Source of the DNA: Saprospirales bacterium | GTDB taxonomy: Bacteria > Bacteroidota > Bacteroidia > Chitinophagales > Saprospiraceae | Reading direction: 5' to 3' | DNA: 64,000 nt | NCBI GenBank assembly: GCA_016711045.1 | Contig: JADJTT010000012.1 | Location: forward strand, 124,001 to 188,000 | Shown here: positions 8,170 through 16,228 of the stretch, in pieces | Position numbering within the stretch: the first letter of the stretch is position 1 | How the letters are laid out: each line of letters opens with the position of its first letter | Notes under the pieces: model-generated | The model's input: only the letters and a program-made list of their open reading frames with translations | Databases searched by the model: none | Told to the model about the DNA's origin: nothing | Made by a program: the position numbers and the translations under genes

Positions 8170-10410
8170 TTAGAACCAATACCCCAAATTAAAGTAAAAA
8201 ATTCCGGAATGTGCATTGGAAAATGCCTGGGTAAGCTCAATAGGACCGAGCGGAGAGGAAAAACTGTACCGGAAAAAGCCGCTGTAAAAGGCCCGGAACT
8301 CATCGGGGTTGTCGTGCAAAAAATCATCCAGGAAGGCAGCTGCGCCCCCGAGGCTGAAATAGTGCTTACCCCAGGGATTAAACCGGAGATTCAATTGCCC
8401 GCTGACCAGCCGGCTTCCCCCTTCCGCGGCGAAAGGCAGCCCAGGGAAAGGCTTAAAATGGTTGATGAGGTTTTTGTTGTACCCACCTAGAAAAAACAAA
8501 TAGGGCGCAGGCACTTCCCCCCAGGTCCACCCCCCATGCATTTCCAGGCAGAGCGTCCACCGGGGCTCCAGAGCGATCGCGCTTTCCCAGTTGACATCAG
8601 CCATCAGCCCCCAGCTCATGCTGGCGCCCTCCTGTTTGAGTGGAGATAAGGGGAATGTGGCTTTTCCAGAAATTTCCCAGCGACTGCCTCTGTTCGGAAA
8701 CCATCGATCATCCAGCCTGTCCCATTTTCCAAACACATCCCCGGTAAGGTACATGGCATTTTCGAGGATAAAAGCCTGGTTTGCCTGTGCTCCCGTTAAC
8801 TGATCGCTTCGGGCGCGGAAATACTTGAGTTCCACCCCGAGTCCGGCGGTGCGGTTATTGCCGCTGAGCAAGCGCAAATAGAACCTGTTTGAAAAATCCG
8901 TGTAATTGACGTCGATATGGTCCAGCACCAGCGCGCTATCCAATTGAACCGGTTCCGGCAACCTGAAATCGAATGTGTTGAAGTGAAGGCGTGAGGTGAA
9001 ACCCGGACTAGGCTCCCTGCCGTTGTCGATCAGGTAATGGAAGAAATAACGGAATCGGTCGAGCAAGATCAGGTCGAGCGAAGCAAAGCCATTATTGACC
9101 AGGGCATGCTCTACCGTGGCGTTTAGCAAGAAGGAAGCCCGGTACACATCGTCGTAATGGATCCCCACTTTCAGTTTTTTATCGTATCCATTTTGCGCCT
9201 GGGGCTGCATCCAAAGATCCTTTTCCGGACCTGGCCCGTCAAATCGATACTGTACGAACTTGATATGCCCTGTTCCTTTCAGGCTCCGTATGCCTTCAAA
9301 GAAGTCATCATAGGCTATTTTGCCCGGCAGGGGGGTCTTGAACCGGCTGAGAATAAACTCCGGCGTAAAACAGACGGGGTCTTCAATTTTTACACTGCGA
9401 ATATATACACTATCCGGAATCTTGGGCAGGGGCCTGATGATGGGCTGAGGGTCAGCGCCCTGTTGCAGGCGGGCAATATGTACCAGCGTATCCCAAAGCG
9501 CCCGGGCAGCCGATTCACCCCGAAGGAGAAGGGTATCTGAATCGTCAAAACTGGTGACTGAATATCCCTCAATGTTCGGCTGGATCAATACATCGCACAA
9601 AGGATATTGCGATTCGCTCATCTTGTAAATCTGAAAAAAAGCGATCTGTGCCAACATCTTATCCAGGTGTTCCAATTCCGCCCCACTATACGGATCTCCT
9701 TCGACTGTAATACCGATGAGAATATCTGCACCCATATCCCGCACCTCCTGGGCCGGAAAATTATTTACAACCCCTCCATCCACGAGCAATTTGCCATCCC
9801 GGCGCATAGGGGCAAGCAAGATCGGAAGCGAACCGCTGGTACGCATCGCATCGGGGAGAAATCCCTCCCGAAGGATGACCGGTTCACCGCTTTCCAGGTC
9901 TGTAGCAATGCACAAAAAAGGAATCGGCAACTCATTGAAATTACGGATTGCATGTACCGGAATAGTGAGCCGGCTCAGGATGTCGTAAAACAACTGGCCG
10001 GCAGAAAGTGCATCGGGGGCCTGGAGCTGAAAATCGGGAAGACTTAATGTGAAGGAATAGTGCTCCCCGTATTCTTTCTCCAAAAACGACCGGGTATCCC
10101 GGGGTAGTTGGTCCTGCACCATTTCCGAAACATTGATCTCCCTCAGGATACTATCGAGCGCATAGGCCGGCCATCCGGCTGCGTATAGCCCGCCCACGAT
10201 CGACCCCATGCTCGTTCCTCCAATATAATCGACGCGAATACCCGCCTCTTCCATGACTTTTAACGCACCGATATGGGCGTAACCCTTGGCGCCGCCACCA
10301 CTGAGTACGACCCCCACTTTGGGGCCGGTTTGTGCGGATAACATACTGGAAAAAAGCCCGGAAAAAGAAAACCAGGCCAAGAACATTAAAGGAAGGAATC
10401 GGGTATACAT
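8170..10410 (-). CDS. Patatin-like phospholipase with C-terminal outer-membrane barrel
   Basis: A 746-residue protein read from the ATG at 10410; a GTG two codons earlier is less likely. It has a signal peptide ending near LSAQ. The patatin domain (about residues 30-310) shows the oxyanion loop GGGAKG, the nucleophile elbow GGTSMGS and the catalytic-dyad aspartate in VDGGVVNNFP. A POTRA-like segment (about 340-420) and a 16-strand-type barrel follow, ending in an aromatic residue (LGYWF). This order is that of PlpD-like type Vd autotransporters, which release or display a phospholipase at the surface. The gene sits downstream of nrdJ and is preceded directly by a hairpin that touches its start codon. 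Confidence 0.88.
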   Translation of the reverse strand: MYTRFLPLMFLAWFSFSGLFSSMLSAQTGPKVGVVLSGGGAKGYAHIGALKVMEEAGIRVDYIGGTSMGSIVGGLYAAGWPAYALDSILREINVSEMVQDQLPRDTRSFLEKEYGEHYSFTLSLPDFQLQAPDALSAGQLFYDILSRLTIPVHAIRNFNELPIPFLCIATDLESGEPVILREGFLPDAMRTSGSLPILLAPMRRDGKLLVDGGVVNNFPAQEVRDMGADILIGITVEGDPYSGAELEHLDKMLAQIAFFQIYKMSESQYPLCDVLIQPNIEGYSVTSFDDSDTLLLRGESAARALWDTLVHIARLQQGADPQPIIRPLPKIPDSVYIRSVKIEDPVCFTPEFILSRFKTPLPGKIAYDDFFEGIRSLKGTGHIKFVQYRFDGPGPEKDLWMQPQAQNGYDKKLKVGIHYDDVYRASFLLNATVEHALVNNGFASLDLILLDRFRYFFHYLIDNGREPSPGFTSRLHFNTFDFRLPEPVQLDSALVLDHIDVNYTDFSNRFYLRLLSGNNRTAGLGVELKYFRARSDQLTGAQANQAFILENAMYLTGDVFGKWDRLDDRWFPNRGSRWEISGKATFPLSPLKQEGASMSWGLMADVNWESAIALEPRWTLCLEMHGGWTWGEVPAPYLFFLGGYNKNLINHFKPFPGLPFAAEGGSRLVSGQLNLRFNPWGKHYFSLGGAAAFLDDFLHDNPDEFRAFYSGFFRYSFSSPLGPIELTQAFSNAHSGIFYFNLGYWF

Positions 10411-10454
10411 GTTCACGGTTTTGGGGTAACTAAAGTTACGACAAAACCGTGAAC
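10411..10454. repeat. Inverted repeat abutting the patatin start codon
   Basis: Perfect 13-bp arms (10411-10423 with 10442-10454) enclose a second, inner 5-bp inverted repeat (GTAAC, TAAA loop, GTTAC). The structure begins immediately upstream of the ATG at 10410 and follows the nrdJ stop codon (10482) by 27 bases. It could be a terminator for nrdJ or a translational attenuator; there is no T-run. Confidence 0.6.
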
Positions 10455-10481
10455 CATGCTTGAAAACTTAGGAGTACGATG

Positions 10482-13061
10482 TTACCCGCACTCCGAATAC
10501 CCACAACTCTTGCAGATCAAACACCCTTCTTTGTAGAGAAGCCCGTCGTGGTCGCCGCAATCCGGACAAACGCTGTTGGTAGCTTGAGTGCCATCGGGAA
10601 TAAACCGCTTCAGTGCACGAATGACCCCGTTCTTCCAGGAGTTGATGTACTCGTCTTCCACATTGAGCCCTTCGATGAGGTCGACGACCTTGAGGATGGG
10701 CATGCCATGGCGGATCACCCCGGAGATGAGCTTCGCGTAATTCCAGTATTCTTTATTGAAGGAACGAGATAACCCTTCAATCGTCACCCGGTAGCCTTCG
10801 CGATCGAGGAATTGAAAATCATACCGGTTGTGCCCGTCGTCCCCTTTGCTTTTAATCACCCAACCGCTGTCTACGTAGTCCGGCAGGCGGAAGGTGTCGA
10901 TTGCCCGGCCGGTGAAGACCTCATAGGGCCGATCATCGAAAATGCCGACGACTGCGATCCAGTTCTCTTTTTCATTCATAAACCGAACGACCTCTGCCTC
11001 CAGTCGCCGGGGCCGCTTGGGAGGCATGGTTTCCCGGAATGCCGTTTCGCCGTCTTTCCCACCCGTATCGGATATCAACACGCCCGAACGAGACCCATCC
11101 CGGTAAATCGTGCACCCCTTGCACCCTACTTCCCATGCCGTTTCATAGATCTTTTTGACCATATCTACCGAGGTTTCCTCCGGCACGTTGACTGTCACAC
11201 TGATTGAGTGGTCCACCCATTTTTGAATAGCGCCCTGCATCTTGACCTTTTGCACCCAGTCTACATCATTGGCCGTAGCCTTTTGATAGGGCGACTTAGC
11301 CAGGATGTCCTCCAGTTCTTCGCTCTTCATTTTCGTCACTTCATCCACATTGTAGTCATTCACCCGGAGCCAATCGACAAACTTGTGGTGAAATACGTGG
11401 TATTCTTCCCAATGGTCGCCTACCTCGTCTATAAAGCTCACGTTGACGTCTATATCATTGGGGTTTACCTTTCGCCGCCGCATGTAACTGACGAGGAAGG
11501 CCGGTTCAATACCCGAAGTGGTTTGGGTCATGAGACTGGTAGTGCCCGTCGGGGCGATAGTCAAAAGAGCAATATTCCGGCGGCCGTATTGAGCCATCTC
11601 CTTATACAATTCCGGATCGGCCTCTTTCAGGCGGTTGATATAGGGATTGTTGGCTTCCCGGGTAGTGTTGTAAATCGGGAAGGCGCCCCGCTCTTTAGCC
11701 ATATTTACAGAAGAGCGGTAGGCATTAACAGCTAGCGTTCGTTGCACCTTTACTGCAAATTCAATGGCCTCATCACTGCCGTAGCGGATACCCAACGCGG
11801 CAAGCATATCGCCTTCTGCTGTGATACCCACCCCCGTACGGCGGCCTTCAATGCAGGTCTTGCGGATCTTCCTCCACAGATCGCGCTCCGTGCCCTTGAT
11901 CATTTCTGCTTCCGGGTCGTGATCGATCTTATCTAAAATACGGTCAATTTTTTCTAATTCCAGGTCGATGATGTCGTCCATCATCCGTTGTGCCAACTGG
12001 ACATGCTCCTTAAATTTTTCAAAATTGAACGCCGCTTTTTTCGTGAAGGGATCGTCTACGTAGCTAAACAGATTGATCGCCAACAGGCGGCAGCTGTCGT
12101 ACGGACATAGCGGTATCTCTCCGCAGGGGTTGGTCGATACGGTGCGATACCCCAGATCGGCATAGCAATCAGGCACAGATTCGCGGATTATGGTATCCCA
12201 GAACAATATGCCCGGCTCTGCCGATTTCCAGGCGTTGTAAATGATCTTATCCCACAATGCGGCGGCATTGATCTCCTGTTCGAAAACGGGGTCTTCCGCA
12301 TCGATGGGGTACTGCTGCATATAGGGCTGGTCGGCGATAGCTGCTTTCATGAACTCATCGTCGATACGTACGGATACATTGGCCCCGGTCACTTTACCCC
12401 GCTCCATTTTGGCATCGACAAAATCTTCTGCATCCGGATGCTTGATAGAGACTGACAACATCAGTGCCCCGCGGCGGCCATCCTGGGCCACTTCCCGGGT
12501 CGAATTTGAATAACGCTCCATAAAAGGCACGATTCCCGTGGAGGTCAGCGCACTGTTCATCACCGGGGTACTTTTGGGACGCAGGTGAGAAAGGTCGTGC
12601 CCTACGCCTCCCCGGCGTTTCATCAACTGCACCTGCTCTTCATCTATGCGCATAATTCCACCATACGAATCAGCGCCATTTCCAATGACAAAACAATTGG
12701 AAAGCGAAGATACCTGGTAGTTGTTGCCAATGCCGGCCATGGGGCTCCCCTGAGGTACGATGTAGGTGAATCTCTTCAGCAGCTCATAAAGCTTCTCCTC
12801 CGGTACAGGATTCGGGTATTTCTGTTCCATGCGAGCCAGTTCGCGCGCAATACGACGGTGCATCTGGTCGGGCGTATTCTCATAGATCCGGCCATATGAG
12901 TCTTTGAGTGCGTATTTATTGACCCAAACGCTGGCCGCCAGTTCATCTCCTTCAAAGTATTCAATCGAGGCTTTCAGGGCTTCTTCGTGGGTATAGGTTT
13001 TAGCTGCCTTACCATTGGCAGGTGCCGGCAGGTCAGGCACACTGGTTGTAGGGGTACTCAT
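10482..13061 (-). CDS. nrdJ: Adenosylcobalamin-dependent (class II) ribonucleotide reductase
   Basis: An 859-residue protein read from the ATG at 13061 (MSTPTTSVPD); the frame is open for another 45 codons upstream but that part is AT-rich and not protein-like. It carries the reductase active-site motif NPCGEIPL, the glycine-rich RRGGVGHDLSHLRP segment, and the phosphate-binding APTGTTSLM. The C-terminus ends in a zinc-ribbon-like CPDCG...CKSCG plus a final Cys pair expected to re-reduce the active site. It makes deoxyribonucleotides without oxygen, using vitamin B12. No cobalamin riboswitch is visible upstream. An inverted pair of DnaA-box-like sequences lies about 100 bases upstream of the start. 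Confidence 0.95.
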   Translation of the reverse strand: MSTPTTSVPDLPAPANGKAAKTYTHEEALKASIEYFEGDELAASVWVNKYALKDSYGRIYENTPDQMHRRIARELARMEQKYPNPVPEEKLYELLKRFTYIVPQGSPMAGIGNNYQVSSLSNCFVIGNGADSYGGIMRIDEEQVQLMKRRGGVGHDLSHLRPKSTPVMNSALTSTGIVPFMERYSNSTREVAQDGRRGALMLSVSIKHPDAEDFVDAKMERGKVTGANVSVRIDDEFMKAAIADQPYMQQYPIDAEDPVFEQEINAAALWDKIIYNAWKSAEPGILFWDTIIRESVPDCYADLGYRTVSTNPCGEIPLCPYDSCRLLAINLFSYVDDPFTKKAAFNFEKFKEHVQLAQRMMDDIIDLELEKIDRILDKIDHDPEAEMIKGTERDLWRKIRKTCIEGRRTGVGITAEGDMLAALGIRYGSDEAIEFAVKVQRTLAVNAYRSSVNMAKERGAFPIYNTTREANNPYINRLKEADPELYKEMAQYGRRNIALLTIAPTGTTSLMTQTTSGIEPAFLVSYMRRRKVNPNDIDVNVSFIDEVGDHWEEYHVFHHKFVDWLRVNDYNVDEVTKMKSEELEDILAKSPYQKATANDVDWVQKVKMQGAIQKWVDHSISVTVNVPEETSVDMVKKIYETAWEVGCKGCTIYRDGSRSGVLISDTGGKDGETAFRETMPPKRPRRLEAEVVRFMNEKENWIAVVGIFDDRPYEVFTGRAIDTFRLPDYVDSGWVIKSKGDDGHNRYDFQFLDREGYRVTIEGLSRSFNKEYWNYAKLISGVIRHGMPILKVVDLIEGLNVEDEYINSWKNGVIRALKRFIPDGTQATNSVCPDCGDHDGLLYKEGCLICKSCGYSECG

Positions 13062-13157
13062 GCAATACCAAATTTTATGTGGATTGAGGAAATTGTTCCG
13101 CCGTAAACTAAAGGTAAGGATAGGGGAAGATATAAGGCTGAGATTGCCCGGGGAAAG

Positions 13158-13177
13158 TTTCCACACAGTGTGGATAA
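13158..13177 (-). promoter_or_regulatory. Inverted DnaA-box-like pair upstream of nrdJ
   Basis: On the minus strand 13169-13177 reads TTATCCACA, an exact match to the high-affinity DnaA box; on the plus strand 13158-13165 reads TTTCCACA, one base shorter, facing it across a 3-base spacer. Together they form the palindrome CCACACAGTGTGG. The site is 97-116 bases upstream of the nrdJ start codon. DnaA control of ribonucleotide reductase is known for nrdAB in E. coli; here it is an inference from the motif. Confidence 0.45.
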
Positions 13178-13196
13178 AAAAGTTTTCAATTTTCAA

Positions 13197-13246
13197 TTTT
13201 TAATTTTCAGTGCTCAGTTTTTTAACTGAACACTGAAAATTAAAAA
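13197..13246. terminator. 23-bp AT-rich stem-loop between the caspase gene and nrdJ
   Basis: Arms 13197-13219 and 13224-13246 pair over 23 bases with one mismatch and a 4-base loop. It lies 15 bases past the stop codon of the minus-strand caspase gene and upstream of nrdJ. Flanking A-rich and T-rich runs on both sides would suit termination of the caspase transcript. Confidence 0.6.
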
Positions 13247-13260
13247 CTGAAAACTGAAAA

Positions 13261-15285
13261 CTACTTCGGCACCTGGATCTTCAACGCCACCAACCGGGTG
13301 ATCCAGTCATTGGCATTGGCATCCTGTTCGCCTCTGGCGGCTCCGATAAAGCGGGTCCGGTCCGTCAATGGGCCAGGCAGGGCCGGGAGTTCAAGCGTAG
13401 TGACATCCACGTCTTCCTGGGTACTGGCGATAAAGAGCAACCATGCCGGACTATAAGGAAGGTTGAAGGCTTCTATTTCCGGTTCGCAAGAAAGGCTTAA
13501 AGGAAACTCGCCCTGAGGCGTATAGATCGTATCAATGATCTTTTCCTCTCCCGGGTTCAGGCCATAGCCAGGTGGATTGAGGAAATTGGGATACACCTCA
13601 AAGTTGAGCGATAAACTGAGTACCGAGACATACAATTTTTTGGTGTACGCATTGCGCAGGCGCACGGTCGTCAGGGCAGCCAGACTGCCGTTGTGCTGTT
13701 CCAGAAGCGTGGGTTCCCATTGCTCATTTTGGAGCGGCACCTCTTTCCATTTTCCGTCCTTGCCTTGCAATTTCATCCCCACTTCCAATGGGAATCCGCT
13801 TCGGAAAAGGAACGTATTCGGGTTGTTGAGGTTCTTCACATATTCCCATTGGGCGATATGCTTGAGGTGGGATGCTGTCACTTTCTCCGGATGCGAGTCA
13901 TCCAGCGAAGTAGCAGGCATCACCAATGGGCGAATATGCTTTACTTTCTTCTTGTCGTGGTAGTATTTCTCCTCTCCCGGATACGTAATGCGGTTAGTAA
14001 ACCCGTTGATCCCTTCTTTTTCAATCACTACACAGTAGTCGGCTTCGTATTCCTTATCCGTCACGTAGAGGTTGCCGATAGGCTCGAGTTCTTTTTGAAG
14101 TTTTGTGGCCTCTTTTTTCAACTTATCCCCCGCATCGAGGAATACTTTGATGGGCGCCGACCGAAAATCTTTTACATACCCTTTCAATTCAGCGGCCTTT
14201 TCGGCCTTGGGTTCATCGGCTGTTTCAAACCGGATGGAAGTATGATCGGGGAATACCCGGACTACGGAAGCAGCCAGCTTTTCACCTTTTTCCGTTTCTA
14301 CTGTAATCTCTTCTCCCCGTTTGGAAATGCCGTGCAGCGCGCCCATATCGAGGATCCAACCCATGTCTTTATTTTTGACCACATTCCCATAGAGAGGTCG
14401 GCCTTCGGTACTCTTACCCAGGAAAGTAGTGAACCCAAGCGATAAATCGCCCCCCTGCACATAGATCTGCGGGGTTTGCATATACTGGTTCTTGATAAAA
14501 TTTTTGATCCGGCTCCGCATATCGAAATACGTCACCGCCCCTCTGGAGCGGCGCAATACATCGAGCAGGTTCTTGGTGAACACCCCTTCGCCTGCCACTT
14601 CATAGGCCGACTCATCATTCCGGCAGGCAGCCAGCTGTACATGCCGCCCTTCCGGGATCACCTCGTACATGGGCTTGGCCTTCAAATCGTCCGGTTTGAT
14701 ATCCTTGGCAAAGACAAAATCCGACCAGGCCCTTTTAGGGAAAGCAGCGCCTCCAAAGCGCGCCACAAGACGCTTTTCTTCCACTTCCGGCACCTGGTTC
14801 CCGACGTGCACATTCCGGGTATTTTCTCCCGAATGGCAGCAGTCGAATACCGTAACCAAGTGCGACTTGGTCTTTTGCCAAAGTTCATTGATCAGCCAGC
14901 GCAACTCTTTATCGGCCAAAAAACGATAGATATTGCTGTCTTCCTCCACGCTGTCATAACAAACCAGGCACTCGAGCTTCTTATCCGACTCGTATCGCCA
15001 GATCTCGGGATCGGCGGCTTCCTGGGTGCCGTGGCCAGTGAAGTAGAAGTAGGTCACATCCCCTTCCCTGGCCTGCCCCAAATGCTCCTGAAAACCCTTG
15101 ACAATATTATCTTTTGTGGACTCCTTGTCGAGCAAGGTTCGAATATGCACCCCCTGGAAATCCGTTTTTTCCGTTTCCAGGTATTCCTGCATGCGTTTCA
15201 GGTCGTTGGCACACCCCGGCAGTTTGGCCACCGGTCGCTGGTAGTTGCTGACGCCTACCAGCAAAGCATATAGATTTGGTTTCAT
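13261..15285 (-). CDS. Caspase-family cysteine protease (peptidase C14)
   Basis: A 674-residue cytoplasmic protein with no signal peptide. Residues 1-290 are a caspase/metacaspase domain: it opens with YALLVGVSNY, the catalytic histidine is in FTGHGTQ (His85) and the catalytic cysteine in VFDCCHSG (Cys150). The rest, about 380 residues, is a beta-rich region of unknown role ending in a domain seen behind other bacterial caspases. It is the last gene of a likely two-gene unit: the 254-residue gasdermin-like protein lies 51 bases upstream on the same strand. Bacterial caspases of this type commonly activate a neighbouring effector. Calcium dependence and cleavage preference cannot be read from the sequence. 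Confidence 0.9.
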   Translation of the reverse strand: MKPNLYALLVGVSNYQRPVAKLPGCANDLKRMQEYLETEKTDFQGVHIRTLLDKESTKDNIVKGFQEHLGQAREGDVTYFYFTGHGTQEAADPEIWRYESDKKLECLVCYDSVEEDSNIYRFLADKELRWLINELWQKTKSHLVTVFDCCHSGENTRNVHVGNQVPEVEEKRLVARFGGAAFPKRAWSDFVFAKDIKPDDLKAKPMYEVIPEGRHVQLAACRNDESAYEVAGEGVFTKNLLDVLRRSRGAVTYFDMRSRIKNFIKNQYMQTPQIYVQGGDLSLGFTTFLGKSTEGRPLYGNVVKNKDMGWILDMGALHGISKRGEEITVETEKGEKLAASVVRVFPDHTSIRFETADEPKAEKAAELKGYVKDFRSAPIKVFLDAGDKLKKEATKLQKELEPIGNLYVTDKEYEADYCVVIEKEGINGFTNRITYPGEEKYYHDKKKVKHIRPLVMPATSLDDSHPEKVTASHLKHIAQWEYVKNLNNPNTFLFRSGFPLEVGMKLQGKDGKWKEVPLQNEQWEPTLLEQHNGSLAALTTVRLRNAYTKKLYVSVLSLSLNFEVYPNFLNPPGYGLNPGEEKIIDTIYTPQGEFPLSLSCEPEIEAFNLPYSPAWLLFIASTQEDVDVTTLELPALPGPLTDRTRFIGAARGEQDANANDWITRLVALKIQVPK

Positions 15286-15303
15286 GGCAATTTTATATTT
15301 TTT

Positions 15304-15331
15304 GAAGCGCCGGGACGATGCCCGGCGCTTC
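15304..15331. other. 11-bp GC-rich stem-loop between gasdermin-like and caspase genes
   Basis: Perfect stem GAAGCGCCGGG/CCCGGCGCTTC (15304-15314 with 15321-15331), 6-base loop, five bases past the stop codon of the upstream gene and 18 bases before the caspase start codon. On the minus strand it is followed by an A-run rather than a T-run, so it is not an efficient terminator; it may lower caspase expression relative to its partner or stabilise the upstream message. Confidence 0.6.
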
Positions 15332-15336
15332 TGCTT

Positions 15337-16101
15337 TTATTCTTGATCCATTTCTTCGGGGTCGAAGGGGAGTATCCCCACATCCCAATCGGCTCCTTCC
15401 GGCTTGAGGCTGCGTTTCACTTCCAGTTCGGTCGGACCAAACCAGGAGGAACGAACAGACATAGCAAGGTAGAGTGGCGTAATGGACGATTGCGCGATGA
15501 TCTTGGTGGCCATGCTGCGCTCACTCTTCATATCCCACCCGAGAGAAGCGTCGGCAATATTCAACTCTTTGCCGCCGACGTTGCCGCTGGCCGCCAATTC
15601 GACCTTGGCGCCCGAATTCTTGGAGATCAGGATAGTGGCGCCATCCGCTTCGATCACTTCAGTGATCAGGACGTATTCTTTGTCCCATTTCTTGGCTTTA
15701 TACTTGGCTACCACCGCCTCCTGGATCTCGGCAAGGTTCATGATCTGATGGGTGTGAAACCCTTTGAGTTTGAACACCACCGCATCGCCGGAAGTGAATT
15801 CGATCACCACTCCTGCATCCGCTTTGCCTAAATACTGGGAGTTGGGAGGGGTGGCATCTCCTTTCATTTTGAAGGTAGTAGACACCCCGCCGGAGGTTTC
15901 AAATTCCAATACATCATCCTTCTTATACGTAGACTGTATCTCCGGTTTGACGCCTAATTCTTTTTCGATATTGGTATAATTGGTAAAAATCCCTCTGGGA
16001 ATCTTTCCAATGACGCCGACTTCGAGTGGTTTGCCCGGGGGCCAGATCGGGCGGTAACGAAACTGCTCCTGGATCTGCTTGAGATAAAGTTCCATTGACA
16101 T
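15337..16101 (-). CDS. Candidate bacterial gasdermin (pore-forming effector)
   Basis: A 254-residue protein read from the ATG at 16101; the open frame upstream is low-complexity and spans a terminator. There is no signal peptide. The order of elements follows a gasdermin N-domain: a short amphipathic helix (residues 4-15), a strand (EVGVIGKI), a helix-strand unit (NIEKELGVKPEI then VLEFETSGGV), a central helix (AEIQEAVVAKYKAKK, 124-138), the strand EYVLITEVIEADGATILI (142-159), then SSITPLYLAMSV (205-216). A short acidic tail of about 25 residues could be the inhibitory C-terminal peptide. Length fits the 250-270 residues of known bacterial gasdermins, and a caspase follows directly. Against it: the N-terminal cysteine that is lipidated in studied members is missing. 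The call rests on motif pattern and context, not on a search. Confidence 0.52.
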   Translation of the reverse strand: MSMELYLKQIQEQFRYRPIWPPGKPLEVGVIGKIPRGIFTNYTNIEKELGVKPEIQSTYKKDDVLEFETSGGVSTTFKMKGDATPPNSQYLGKADAGVVIEFTSGDAVVFKLKGFHTHQIMNLAEIQEAVVAKYKAKKWDKEYVLITEVIEADGATILISKNSGAKVELAASGNVGGKELNIADASLGWDMKSERSMATKIIAQSSITPLYLAMSVRSSWFGPTELEVKRSLKPEGADWDVGILPFDPEEMDQE

Positions 16102-16174
16102 GGGGTGAAATTTTTTGGGTGTTGACAATATTTGGACCGATAATATACGGTAATTATTCAAAATTGGGTAAAAG

Positions 16175-16206
16175 AAAAAAGGGAAGCGCGAGGCGCTTCC
16201 CTTTTT
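16175..16206 (-). terminator. Rho-independent terminator after the S8 protease
   Basis: Stem GGGAAGCGC/GCGCTTCCC (16181-16189 with 16193-16201) with a 3-base loop; on the minus strand it is followed by six T. It lies 23 bases past the stop codon at 16229 and separates the protease from the gasdermin-like gene. Confidence 0.88.
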
Positions 16207-16228
16207 CACTCCACTATATTTGTAAAAA

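Noticed and set aside
13100..13180. Cobalamin riboswitch in front of nrdJ
   Set aside because: No B12-box-like sequence or multi-stem structure was seen in the short upstream region.
10482..13196. Longer nrdJ starting at 13196
   Set aside because: The additional 45 codons run through AT-rich sequence that includes the DnaA-box-like palindrome and do not look like protein.
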